From: DTU018 sp029550685
GTDB lineage: Bacteria > Bacillota > Syntrophomonadia > Syntrophomonadales > Syntrophomonadaceae
Direction of reading: 5' to 3'
Assembly: GCA_035412805.1 (NCBI GenBank)
Contig: DAONVO010000029.1
Span: forward strand, 1-23,166
Length of the DNA: 23,166 nt
A model generated the notes under the pieces. It was not told the origin of the DNA, did not search any database, and was given only the letters and a program-made list of their open reading frames with translations. Positions 1-7,262 of this stretch are shown here, one piece after another. Numbering within the stretch: position 1 is the first letter of the stretch; every line of letters starts with the position of its first letter. Made by a program: the position numbers and the translations under genes.

Positions 1-71
1 GCAGCCCTCAGTTTCGCCGTGTGTTGCAACGGCTCGTCGTACGTCGCTCGCCCGGATAACACTCCTGCTTA
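1..71. repeat. Truncated copy (right end) of a dispersed foldback repeat
   Basis: Bases 1-71 align without gaps to 14060-14130. I count 8 mismatches in 71 positions (about 89% identity). Similarity continues through a shared cctgcttaag end and stops just after it: the flanks read cgagg here and tttcg at the other copy. The copy is cut by the window edge, so its left part is not visible. Two copies with the same right boundary and unrelated flanks indicate a dispersed repeat family rather than local gene sequence. Confidence 0.8.
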
Positions 72-146
72 AGCGAGGAAGCAAGGCACGAAGTTCCATA
101 GCAGTCTCGAACGTCCATCTGTTCATAAACTTTATCGACACCCTCA

Positions 147-171
147 AACCCCTAAAAGGGGTTATTTGTTT
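147..171 (+). terminator. Possible weak intrinsic terminator
   Basis: A 7-bp G/C-containing stem (147-153 with 157-163) with an AAA loop is followed by atttgttt. The U-tract is interrupted, so efficiency is uncertain. It separates the repeat copy at the left edge from the HTH gene promoter. Confidence 0.4.
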
Positions 172-224
172 GTATCAACGTCTAATACCAGTAACATGTG
201 ATGAATACATTGAACGGAAAGGGG

Positions 225-254
225 TTGTTTCAAAGCAGAAGATATTCATATAAT
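225..254 (+). promoter_or_regulatory. Candidate sigma-A promoter for the HTH gene
   Basis: TTGTTT (225-230), an 18-bp spacer and a perfect TATAAT (249-254). The predicted transcript start (about 261) is almost at the ribosome site (262-268), so the 5' leader would be very short. The -35 match is partial. Confidence 0.4.
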
Positions 255-275
255 TGTAGATGAGGTGATTTTCCC

Positions 276-1811
276 TTGCGATTTAGCGAAAAACTAGATT
301 TCCTGATGAAAATTACTAATACTACCAACAGCGCCCTGGCATCATATACTTCGTTGGATGCTTCATATATCAGCCGGCTGCGCCGGGGAGTCAGAAGCCT
401 GCCTAAAAATGAAAATTACGTGCCGATCATGGCCGAATATTTTGCCAAACACTGTTTGGAAACTTATCAGATAAAAGCTCTGGGGGATCGTTTACCCAGA
501 GCTTATGTTGTATCTGAAAGCATAGATGAAAATGCCCGGTCGATAAGCGCATGGCTGCAGGAGGAGAAGGAACGCCCCCTGAATGCCGTACAGGGTTTTT
601 TAAATATTATGGAAGACTTTCAGTTTAAGAAGCCGAATAAATGGACCAATGTTGAAAGTTGTGACTATCCTGAAACCAAGAACTCCTTAATATCTATCCA
701 TTATGGAACGACAGGCAAACAGGAAGCCGTACTGGCTTTTTTGTTATCGGTAATCAATCATAATAAGCCTCAGACTCTGCTTCTATTCAGCGATGAAAGC
801 TTCGACTGGCTGGGCCAAAACCCCGAGTATGCAGCTCGATGGGCGTCTCTTATGTCCCAAGTTCTTGCTCAGGGCAACCGGATCCGCATGATACATACTG
901 TCAGCCGCAATCTGGATGAAATGCTGGCGGGGATATCCAAGTGGCTCCCCCTTTACATGACGGGGGCTATTGAGCCCTATTATTATCCTAAGAAAAGAGA
1001 TGGACTGTTCAAGAGAACACTGCTCATTGCTCCGGAAACATCGGCAGTTATGTCAAACTCAGTGGCAAACATGGAAGATAGGGCAGCCAATTTCCTGCTT
1101 AAAGATAAAAATGCGGTTAAGGCACTAGTCAGTGAATACACCAACCTGTTAGCTTTGTGCCGGCCTCTGATGCGGATTTTTACCCCTGCAGACAACCAGG
1201 CTTACAACTCCATTCTTGGTGAGTTTGAGAAGGAATCGGCTGATACCATTGTTAAAGCCGAATCTTTCAGCATACTAACCATGCCAGATACGGCCATCGA
1301 TAAAATATTGGCCCGCATGGGAAGAGCCAATGACAGTGAGTTGGCCGGCAGTCTGAGAATCAGAATACAAAATTTCGCAAATAGTCTGCAAACCCACAGA
1401 TTTACGGAAATTGTCAGCATTCCCGCATTGGATGAGATAATAGAGGGCAGACTGAGAGTTGCTCTGTCCGACACCTTAAGTACGGAAGATGTCTTTTATA
1501 CCCCCGAAGAATTGATACTTCATTTGGAAAACATTATTCTGCTCCTGCAGAAATATCCAAACTATGAGGTCTATATTGACACTGCCCATAAAAAGGAGAG
1601 ATTTATGCTGTATGCCAAAGAGGAGGTAGGAGCTATCGTAGCCAAGACATCTGCTCCGGCTATCACCTTCGCTATAAACGAAACCAATATGACAGCGGCT
1701 TTCTGGGATTACCTGCGAGTCTATATCAATAGCCTTGCTGAACCACAGCTGAACAAGAAAGTTGTGATTAGGAGACTTCAGTCTTTGATTGAACAGCTGA
1801 AGGCATTATAA
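276..1811 (+). CDS. XRE-like helix-turn-helix protein with a long C-terminal domain of unknown function
   Basis: A 511-residue protein. Residues about 8-60 look like an XRE/Cro-type helix-turn-helix: a helix ending LASYTSLDASYISRLRRG resembles the usual turn and recognition helix. The remaining 450 residues are mostly helical and soluble, with no motif, membrane segment or catalytic signature I recognise. The start is TTG at 276, supported by gaggtgat at 262-269, about 6-7 nt upstream; no ATG with a comparable site is nearby. It is monocistronic and converges on the CCA-adding enzyme gene, with only 9 bp between the stops and no evident terminator. The length is far beyond a simple repressor, so the C-terminal part probably senses a ligand or protein partner (inference). 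Its target is unknown; the DNA-binding assignment rests only on the N-terminal pattern. Confidence 0.6.
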   Translation: MRFSEKLDFLMKITNTTNSALASYTSLDASYISRLRRGVRSLPKNENYVPIMAEYFAKHCLETYQIKALGDRLPRAYVVSESIDENARSISAWLQEEKERPLNAVQGFLNIMEDFQFKKPNKWTNVESCDYPETKNSLISIHYGTTGKQEAVLAFLLSVINHNKPQTLLLFSDESFDWLGQNPEYAARWASLMSQVLAQGNRIRMIHTVSRNLDEMLAGISKWLPLYMTGAIEPYYYPKKRDGLFKRTLLIAPETSAVMSNSVANMEDRAANFLLKDKNAVKALVSEYTNLLALCRPLMRIFTPADNQAYNSILGEFEKESADTIVKAESFSILTMPDTAIDKILARMGRANDSELAGSLRIRIQNFANSLQTHRFTEIVSIPALDEIIEGRLRVALSDTLSTEDVFYTPEELILHLENIILLLQKYPNYEVYIDTAHKKERFMLYAKEEVGAIVAKTSAPAITFAINETNMTAAFWDYLRVYINSLAEPQLNKKVVIRRLQSLIEQLKAL

Positions 1812-1820
1812 ACCTCTGCC

Positions 1821-3119
1821 TTAGGATGGCTTGGCTAGCTCTTTGGCCAAGGATAGCAAGGTGGGAGCATTATTTTTCTGAGGATCTTCCAGGACTATCT
1901 CCAGAAGAGCATGCAGTATTTTGCCCATATCCGGGCCGGGCTCTATACCAATTTCCATCAAGTCATGGCCGTTAACGGCTAGATCCCCAATCTTTAGAGG
2001 ATGCTTTTCGTGAAGTATCTGCTCTATTTCGGCCTGCATTTCATTCAGCGAGGTGAAGTCAAAAGGCGGTGCTGAACCCAGGATATCGGCCTTTTGAAGA
2101 TCATACAGGTCCTGCAGGTTGTGTTCACCTACCTGGCTTACCAGCTTTTTGAGATTGGCATTACGAAATCTGGCAAAGCGAGTCATATGGGCACCGACCA
2201 GAATGGTAATGTCCTCAATGGTTTTATGGTCATATCTGAGACGTTCTAGAATGCAGCGGGTTATTTCTTGACCCTTCATATGGTGCCCGTAAAAATGACC
2301 TACTCCATCTTCACCCCGGGTGAAGGTAGCTGGTTTGCCAATGTCATGCAGAAAGGCTGCCCAGCGTACATTAAGGCGAGGTGGAACCGCATCCAAAACC
2401 GCCAGAGCGTGCTGGAAAACATCTTTGTCATGGTTCTTGTTGTGCTGGTCAAAGCCAACCATAGGCATTGCTTCGGGAATTATGTGAGCTAATAGGTTAT
2501 GATCCAGCAACAGTTTTATTCCCAGGGCCGGACTATCAGAAACTAATATTTTATTTAACTCCTCCCGGATTCTCTCAATGGAAACCTGTCTGATTAGTTC
2601 ATGGGAATCAAGTATAGATTCGGTTACAGTCGGGTGCAGAGTAAAACCAAAGCTGACCGCAAGACGGATAGCTCGTATCATCCGCAGGGGATCTTCTGCA
2701 AAGCGTTCCCGGGATTGGTTTAGCGGGGACCTGATTATCTTTTTTTCCAGGTCTTCCCGGCCTCCAAAAGGATCATGAATTACCCCTTTAGCATCTATCG
2801 CTATGGCATTAATGGTAAAATCCCGCCGTTGTAAATCCTCATGCAAACCGCCCTGACCATTATCCCTGCCCTTGAAAGTGGATATCTCTACCGGTACACC
2901 GTCCATAAATACCGTCACCGTTCCATGCTTGACGCCGGTGGGCACGGTTTTTGGGAATAGCGCCATGATTTCCTGGGGAAGTGCAGAAGTAGCCACATCA
3001 TAATCTGTAGGAGGCTTTTCCATCAGCAAATCCCGTACACACCCTCCTACTGCGAAGGCTTCTCTACTATGGCTGCTTAATATATCTATTATTTTTATGA
3101 CATAGGGCGGTAATATCAT
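1821..3119 (-). CDS. cca: CCA-adding enzyme (class II tRNA nucleotidyltransferase with HD domain)
   Basis: Adds or repairs the 3' CCA end of tRNAs in the cytoplasm. Numbering from the ATG at 3119 (432 aa), the nucleotidyltransferase head shows GGCVRD (25-30), the metal-binding pair in DYD (39-41), RRDFTINAIA (98-107) and EDPLRMIRAIR (142-152), the class II signature. An HD-type domain follows, with FQH, FLHDIGK (His258-Asp259) and GHH (278-280), as in many Firmicute and E. coli CCA enzymes. A longer form could begin at TTG 3137, but ATG 3119 has ggaaagg 9 nt upstream and gives the usual spacing to the GG motif, so I prefer it. A promoter is visible at 3156-3184. In bacteria that split the job, close relatives add only CC or only A, or are poly(A) polymerases; sequence reading alone cannot exclude this. 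Confidence 0.9.
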   Translation of the reverse strand: MILPPYVIKIIDILSSHSREAFAVGGCVRDLLMEKPPTDYDVATSALPQEIMALFPKTVPTGVKHGTVTVFMDGVPVEISTFKGRDNGQGGLHEDLQRRDFTINAIAIDAKGVIHDPFGGREDLEKKIIRSPLNQSRERFAEDPLRMIRAIRLAVSFGFTLHPTVTESILDSHELIRQVSIERIREELNKILVSDSPALGIKLLLDHNLLAHIIPEAMPMVGFDQHNKNHDKDVFQHALAVLDAVPPRLNVRWAAFLHDIGKPATFTRGEDGVGHFYGHHMKGQEITRCILERLRYDHKTIEDITILVGAHMTRFARFRNANLKKLVSQVGEHNLQDLYDLQKADILGSAPPFDFTSLNEMQAEIEQILHEKHPLKIGDLAVNGHDLMEIGIEPGPDMGKILHALLEIVLEDPQKNNAPTLLSLAKELAKPS

Positions 3120-3155
3120 GTAGTCAAGCCTTTCCAAAAGATACTCTACATATCA

Positions 3156-3184
3156 ATTATCCATTAGAAGCTTCATTTAGCCAA
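3156..3184 (-). promoter_or_regulatory. Candidate promoter for cca
   Basis: On the minus strand, TTGGCT (3184-3179), a 17-bp spacer and GATAAT (3161-3156). This predicts a leader of about 30 nt before ATG 3119. It lies downstream of the minus-strand terminator at 3221-3256, so cca would be transcribed independently of whatever ends there. Confidence 0.45.
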
Positions 3185-3220
3185 CTATTTATTAGTTTCT
3201 ACTTTAAATAATCAGCGATA

Positions 3221-3256
3221 TAAAAAACCGGACCATATTGTATGATACCGTCCGGT
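3221..3256 (-). terminator. Intrinsic terminator on the minus strand
   Basis: On the minus strand, ACCGGAC (3256-3250) pairs with GTCCGGT (3233-3227), and the stem is followed immediately by TTTTTT (3227-3222). The loop is about 16 nt. No protein gene ends here; the only upstream minus-strand sequence is the structured stretch to about 3500, so the terminated transcript is likely a non-coding RNA or an attenuated leader. Confidence 0.6.
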
Positions 3257-3554
3257 CAGAATGTCAAAATAGTACATAAATTAATTGCCACGCCTTCGGA
3301 TCGCAACATAATTAGCTGCCAACGGGAGCCTGAGTAGTACTGGCTGGCGGAGCGGAGAATACCAGCTGATCACTGCACTTGAAAGTGCCGTCAACATATT
3401 AGCCTGATAAGATAGGGAATACTTTAAAAATATAAGTAGATAGCAGGTAAGATAGTAAGGATAGTAAAACTACAGTCTGAAAACCGGAAAGTAGTTATAA
3501 ACACTCTTAATAACAATAAATATAATAGATCGCAAATTTATTCCAGGCAATTCA

Positions 3555-3582
3555 TTCTCGACAAGATATTCAATGGTATAAT
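3555..3582 (+). promoter_or_regulatory. Candidate extended -10 promoter for the crotonase-fold gene
   Basis: A perfect TATAAT at 3577-3582 is preceded by TGG (3574-3576), an extended -10 arrangement. A weak -35 (ttctcg, 3555-3560) sits 16 bp upstream. The predicted leader is about 40 nt and includes the aaggtgg ribosome site at 3611-3617. Confidence 0.55.
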
Positions 3583-3627
3583 ATCTAAAATGGGAATAAA
3601 GGACCGGAGAAAGGTGGAGAAGTAACC

Positions 3628-4416
3628 ATGATAAAAGAATTCGAAACCGTGAAACTGGAAATCAAAGACAACGGAGTTGCAATCGTTACATTAAATCGCC
3701 CCAAGTATATGAACGCTTTCAATTATGAGATCTGCCGGGATTTTCCAGCTGCCTGCCAGGAAGTAAAGGACCAGGAAGCTAAAGTTTTAATAGTTACCGG
3801 AGCCGGTGCTGGATTCACTTCCGGCGGTGATGTATCTGTACTGGCGGCAATGGATAGTCCGGCCAAAGCCAAGTGGACCTATGACCAGTCCACCGGGGTG
3901 GTAAAAGCAGCGTATGAAATGGAAATACCGGTTATTGCAGCGGTAAACGGTGCGGTTGCCGGAGCGGGAACCGCTCTGCTGATGGCCTGCGATTTGATTA
4001 TTGCTGCCGATACTGCCAAGATTGCTTTCAATTTTATTAACGTAGCATTTACCGCGGACAGCGGTGCCTCCTATTTCTTAACCCGCCTGGTGGGTTACCA
4101 GAAGGCTGCAGAGATACTTTTGTTCGGCAAGATTTTGAAGAGCCAGGAAGCGGAGCAGCTGGGAATTGTCAATAAGGTAGTGCCGGCTGACCAGCTCATG
4201 GATGAAGCTTTAGCCTGGGCGGACAGGTTAGCTGCCGGACCTGGTTTCACTCAAAAGCTGGATAAAAAACTGCTGCGGGCGGCTATGTGCAATGATTTCT
4301 ATGAGCAGGCCGAACTGGAGAGCATGTATCAGATACTTACCTGGGCTTCCGATGACTTTAAAGAAGGTACCCGTGCTTTTCTGGAGAAGCGTAAGCCGCA
4401 ATTCAAAGGAAAATAG
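3628..4416 (+). CDS. Enoyl-CoA hydratase/isomerase (crotonase) family protein, likely isomerase-type
   Basis: A 262-residue crotonase-fold protein acting on an acyl-CoA thioester. The oxyanion-hole segments are visible: GFTSGGDVS (62-70) and PVIAAVNGAVAGAG (101-114). Aligned to rat crotonase, the catalytic glutamates of the hydratase (Glu144, in GGGCE, and Glu164, in QPE) correspond to Ala116 and Phe136 here. An acid is instead present at Asp144 in TADSGASYFLTRLVG, the place used by the Asp/Glu of delta3,delta2-enoyl-CoA isomerases and PaaG-like isomerases. Hydration of crotonyl-CoA is therefore unlikely; double-bond isomerisation or another crotonase reaction fits better. It has its own promoter and terminator and is not in an operon. 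The ATG at 3628 has aaggtgg 10 nt upstream. The true substrate is unknown. Confidence 0.8.
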   Translation: MIKEFETVKLEIKDNGVAIVTLNRPKYMNAFNYEICRDFPAACQEVKDQEAKVLIVTGAGAGFTSGGDVSVLAAMDSPAKAKWTYDQSTGVVKAAYEMEIPVIAAVNGAVAGAGTALLMACDLIIAADTAKIAFNFINVAFTADSGASYFLTRLVGYQKAAEILLFGKILKSQEAEQLGIVNKVVPADQLMDEALAWADRLAAGPGFTQKLDKKLLRAAMCNDFYEQAELESMYQILTWASDDFKEGTRAFLEKRKPQFKGK

Positions 4417-4441
4417 CATTGACTATGCCTGGTTATTGAGG

Positions 4442-4478
4442 AAAAGGCCGTTTCCTGCTGGGAAGCGGCCTTTTATTT
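4442..4478 (+). terminator. Strong intrinsic terminator after the crotonase-fold gene
   Basis: aaaaggccg (4442-4450) pairs with cggcctttt (4466-4474); the stem is extended inward by tttcc/ggaag (one G-U pair) around a short loop, and followed by attt. It begins 25 bp after the stop codon, so the gene is monocistronic. Confidence 0.8.
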
Positions 4479-4514
4479 ACGATAAATCTTTTACCCAGGT
4501 TACATAGTATTTGC

Positions 4515-4544
4515 TTGATACCTAGAAAGGATATCCCATATGAT
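4515..4544 (+). promoter_or_regulatory. Candidate sigma-A promoter for the flavodiiron fusion gene
   Basis: TTGATA (4515-4520), an 18-bp spacer and TATGAT (4539-4544). It follows the upstream terminator and precedes a near-perfect ribosome site (aaaggagg, 4583-4590). No clear operator palindrome is visible beside it. Confidence 0.55.
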
Positions 4545-4597
4545 GTAAATAATAAACCTGTACCATAGTCGAAAATTAATATAAAGGAGGAAGAAAG

Positions 4598-7216
4598 ATG
4601 AGTGCTGTTAAGATAATTGATAATGTTTACTGGGTAGGAGCCCGGGACCACAATCTGCGTATTTTTGATATCATTATGACTGCTGAAGATGGAACCAGCT
4701 ATAATTCCTACTTAGTCAAGGGATCTGAAAAGACTGCTTTGATTGACACCGTGAAAGTTAAGTTCTGGGACGAACACTTGAAAAGACTACAGGAATTAGT
4801 TAACCCGGCCACTATTGATTATTTGATTGTTAACCATGCTGAACCTGATCATACCGGATCAATCGAAGCATTGTTAGCTATTAATCCGGACATTACTGTT
4901 CTGGGCAGTGATACTGCTATTGATATTTTGAAGGAAATTGCCAATCGAAGTTTCAAATATCAGGTGGTCAAGCAAGGGGATAAACTGTCTTTGGGTAACT
5001 GGACATTGAGCTTTATAAGCGTTCCTTTTTTGCATTGGCCTGATTCGATATATACATATCTGGAGGAGGAAGGCATCCTGTTTTCCTGTGATTCCTTTGG
5101 CTCCCATTATCCTGACGAAAAGCTGTTTAATGACCTGGTAGAAGGGGATTTCCTCCATGCATTTCAATACTATTTTGACAAGATTATTGGTCCCTTTAAG
5201 CCCTATGTACTAGAGGCTTTGGAAAAGATAAAGGATCTGGAGCTAAAAGTAATATGCCCTGGTCATGGACCAGTGTTGCGCACCGGTATACCCTATTATA
5301 TTGATCTTTACCGGCAGTGGTCTACGGTGCCCAAGTACTACAAAGATGACCTGCCCCGGATAGTTCTGGCTTATGTAAGTGCTTACGGGTATACAGATGC
5401 CCTGGCTAACAGCATCATCGACGGGATTAACTCCGTGGGCAGCTTTTATATTGAAAAACATGATATGGTTTATGCTGATTTAGACCTGGTGCTGGAATCA
5501 GTTAACCAGGCCGATGGGTTGCTGGTGGGTTCACCTACCATTAATGGCGATGCTCTGCCAGTAATCTGGCAGCTGCTGCTTAATCTCTCTCCCATAAACC
5601 ACAGCGGGAAAGTAGCTGCTGCTTTCGGCTCCTATGGATGGAGCGGGGAAGCAGTGCCCAGCATTGAAGCACGTTTAAAAGCTATGCGCATGCAGGTAGT
5701 GCCTGGATTGCGGGTGCGGCTTAAACCCACTGCCAATGATCTGGATAAGGCCTTCCTGCTGGGAGTAGAGTTTGCCAAAGCCATCCAGCAGAAGAAACAG
5801 GATGTCTCTAAGTTGAAATGGCGTTGTTTGATCTGCGGGCATATACATGAAGGAGCTGAACCACCGGAAATCTGTCCAGCCTGTGGGGTGGGCAAGGAAA
5901 ACTTTGAACTGTTGCAGGTGGAGGATGCTTTCAATAAAGATACCGATGAAAAATTTGTGATTATCGGCGGAGGTGTTGCGGCTCTCTCGGCTGCCGAGGC
6001 CATTCGGGAGCGCAATAAGACTGCTTCCATAACTATGATAACCGATGAACCGGTGCTTCCCTATTACCGGCCAATGCTGTCTGACTACCTGGGAGAAGAA
6101 ATAAAAGGTGAACGGTTGTTCATTCATGATCTGGCCTGGTATCGTGAGAAGCGTATCGAGGTTCTGACCGGCCAGGCTGTTACCAAACTGGACACCGCAG
6201 CTAAGCAGGTAGCTACTGAATCAGGTACAGAGATTGGTTTTGACAAGCTGATTATTGCCACTGGCGCCCGCAGCAATGTACTGCCCATTAAAGGAGCTGA
6301 TATTCCCGGCGTTTATACTATGCGCAGCCTGGAAGATGCCCGTAGGTTAAAAGAAGCCCTTAATAAAGCTAAAAAAGCTGTAGTAATTGGCGGAGGAGTA
6401 TTGGGCCTGGAAGCAGTGGAGGAAATGGTAAGCCTAGGTATAGAGGTGGCAGTGGTTGAATATAATGAACGCCTCATGCCCAGGCAGCTGGACCCGGAGG
6501 CATCCGCTCGCCTGCAGAGCTTGATGGAAGCCAAAGGTATTTCTCTCCAATTAGGGGTATCTACCGAGGAGATTATAGGTAAAGATGCGGTTGAGTCAGT
6601 TCGTCTTAGCAGCGGTCAGGTCTTGCCGGCCGATGTGGTTTTGCTGTCTACCGGAGTCAAACCCAATGTGGAGCTGGCCAAGGAAGCCGGCCTGGAGGTC
6701 CAGCAGGGAATTGTGGTCGACAAGCAAATGCGTACTAGTGTGGATGGGATTTATGCAGTAGGGGATGTAGCACAGTTTGGTGAGAGAGTGATTGGATTAT
6801 GGCCGGTATCCATGGAAATGGGCCGGATTGCCGGCGCTGCTGCCGCCGGGGAATGGGTGGAGTTTAAAATGCCGACCCTTTCCACCATGCTGGCTGCTTT
6901 TGATCGTGAGATTTTCTCCATCGGAGATGTTAATTGGCCTGATGATCAGGTGCGTACGGTGGTTGTGGATGATCCGCCGGCCAATTACTTTAAGAAAAGC
7001 TATCTGAAGGATGGAGTGCTGGTAGGAGAAATCGTTATAGCTCCACGGGTGGACAGCAGTGAGAGTGTGAGTAAGCTGGGGAAAGATGCTGAAGGCCAAA
7101 AGGTGCATAATAAGTGGAAATGCAAGATATGCGGGTATATACATGAGGGGCCGGAGCCCCCGGATGAGTGTCCCGTTTGCGGAGCCAGCCGGGATGACTT
7201 TGAGCCGGTAGAATAA
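4598..7216 (+). CDS. Multidomain flavodiiron protein: FDP core, rubredoxin, NADH:rubredoxin reductase, rubredoxin
   Basis: An 872-residue cytoplasmic fusion predicted to reduce O2 to water, or NO, with NADH. Residues 1-250 are the metallo-beta-lactamase-like diiron domain with HAEPDH (His80, Glu82, Asp84), His146, Asp165 and His223, the expected ligands. Residues about 254-400 are a flavodoxin domain (FMN; YVSAYGYTDALA). A short-spaced rubredoxin follows (Cys410, 413, 426, 429). Residues about 450-815 form a pyridine nucleotide-disulfide-type reductase with an FAD motif (VIIGGGVAALSAAEA, 454-468) and an NAD motif (VVIGGGVLGLEAVEE, 595-609). A second short-spaced rubredoxin closes the protein (Cys842, 845, 858, 861). 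The FDP-rubredoxin-reductase order matches the class F flavodiiron proteins known from clostridia such as C. difficile; the second rubredoxin is an addition. It is preceded by its own promoter and an excellent ribosome site. Confidence 0.92.
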   Translation: MSAVKIIDNVYWVGARDHNLRIFDIIMTAEDGTSYNSYLVKGSEKTALIDTVKVKFWDEHLKRLQELVNPATIDYLIVNHAEPDHTGSIEALLAINPDITVLGSDTAIDILKEIANRSFKYQVVKQGDKLSLGNWTLSFISVPFLHWPDSIYTYLEEEGILFSCDSFGSHYPDEKLFNDLVEGDFLHAFQYYFDKIIGPFKPYVLEALEKIKDLELKVICPGHGPVLRTGIPYYIDLYRQWSTVPKYYKDDLPRIVLAYVSAYGYTDALANSIIDGINSVGSFYIEKHDMVYADLDLVLESVNQADGLLVGSPTINGDALPVIWQLLLNLSPINHSGKVAAAFGSYGWSGEAVPSIEARLKAMRMQVVPGLRVRLKPTANDLDKAFLLGVEFAKAIQQKKQDVSKLKWRCLICGHIHEGAEPPEICPACGVGKENFELLQVEDAFNKDTDEKFVIIGGGVAALSAAEAIRERNKTASITMITDEPVLPYYRPMLSDYLGEEIKGERLFIHDLAWYREKRIEVLTGQAVTKLDTAAKQVATESGTEIGFDKLIIATGARSNVLPIKGADIPGVYTMRSLEDARRLKEALNKAKKAVVIGGGVLGLEAVEEMVSLGIEVAVVEYNERLMPRQLDPEASARLQSLMEAKGISLQLGVSTEEIIGKDAVESVRLSSGQVLPADVVLLSTGVKPNVELAKEAGLEVQQGIVVDKQMRTSVDGIYAVGDVAQFGERVIGLWPVSMEMGRIAGAAAAGEWVEFKMPTLSTMLAAFDREIFSIGDVNWPDDQVRTVVVDDPPANYFKKSYLKDGVLVGEIVIAPRVDSSESVSKLGKDAEGQKVHNKWKCKICGYIHEGPEPPDECPVCGASRDDFEPVE

Positions 7217-7227
7217 AATAAAGGAAT

Positions 7228-7259
7228 AACCGTTCTACCCTGGCCAAGGCAGAACGGTT
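7228..7259 (+). promoter_or_regulatory. Hairpin directly before the TauE/SafE start codon
   Basis: A perfect 9-bp inverted repeat, aaccgttct (7228-7236) and agaacggtt (7251-7259), ends 3 nt before ATG 7263. No + strand U-tract follows, so it is not a standard terminator of the upstream gene in that direction. It occupies the place where the ribosome site should be. Confidence 0.5.
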
Positions 7260-7262
7260 GCT

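Larger units (their letters stand above)
72..275. other. Intergenic region upstream of the HTH gene
   Basis: No open frame in this stretch is convincing. It holds a perfect 7-bp hairpin at 147-163 (aacccct / aggggtt, 3-nt loop) followed by a T-rich run (atttgttt). That could be a weak + strand terminator for something left of the window. A promoter for the HTH gene lies at 225-254. Nothing else is recognised. Confidence 0.5.
3120..3627. other. Divergent intergenic region between cca and the crotonase-fold gene
   Basis: About 500 bp without a credible protein. It contains the cca promoter (3156-3184), a minus-strand intrinsic terminator (3221-3256), a G+C-richer structured stretch (about 3285-3410) and the promoter of the + strand gene (3555-3582). 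The structured stretch includes a perfect 5-bp hairpin with a tetraloop (gcact tgaa agtgc, 3375-3388) and a gctgg/ccagc pair. No riboswitch core, T-box, SRP or 6S signature was recognised on either strand. Confidence 0.6.

Noticed and set aside
3285..3415. Possible T-box, SAM, cobalamin, 6S or SRP RNA in the cca upstream region
   Set aside because: None of the conserved cores (T-box anti-terminator, SAM-I core, B12 box, GGAAGCAGC of SRP) could be found on either strand; left as an unclassified candidate RNA.
3436..3470. Several TAG/AAG triplets in a row on the + strand, resembling a TRAP binding site
   Set aside because: Spacing between TAG triplets is 1, 9 and 6 nt, not the regular 2-3 nt of TRAP targets, and only four TAGs are present.
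5632..6127. Long antisense frames (132 and 150 codons) within the flavodiiron fusion
   Set aside because: They lie opposite the flavodoxin/rubredoxin/reductase coding sequence with no ribosome sites and no recognisable protein features.
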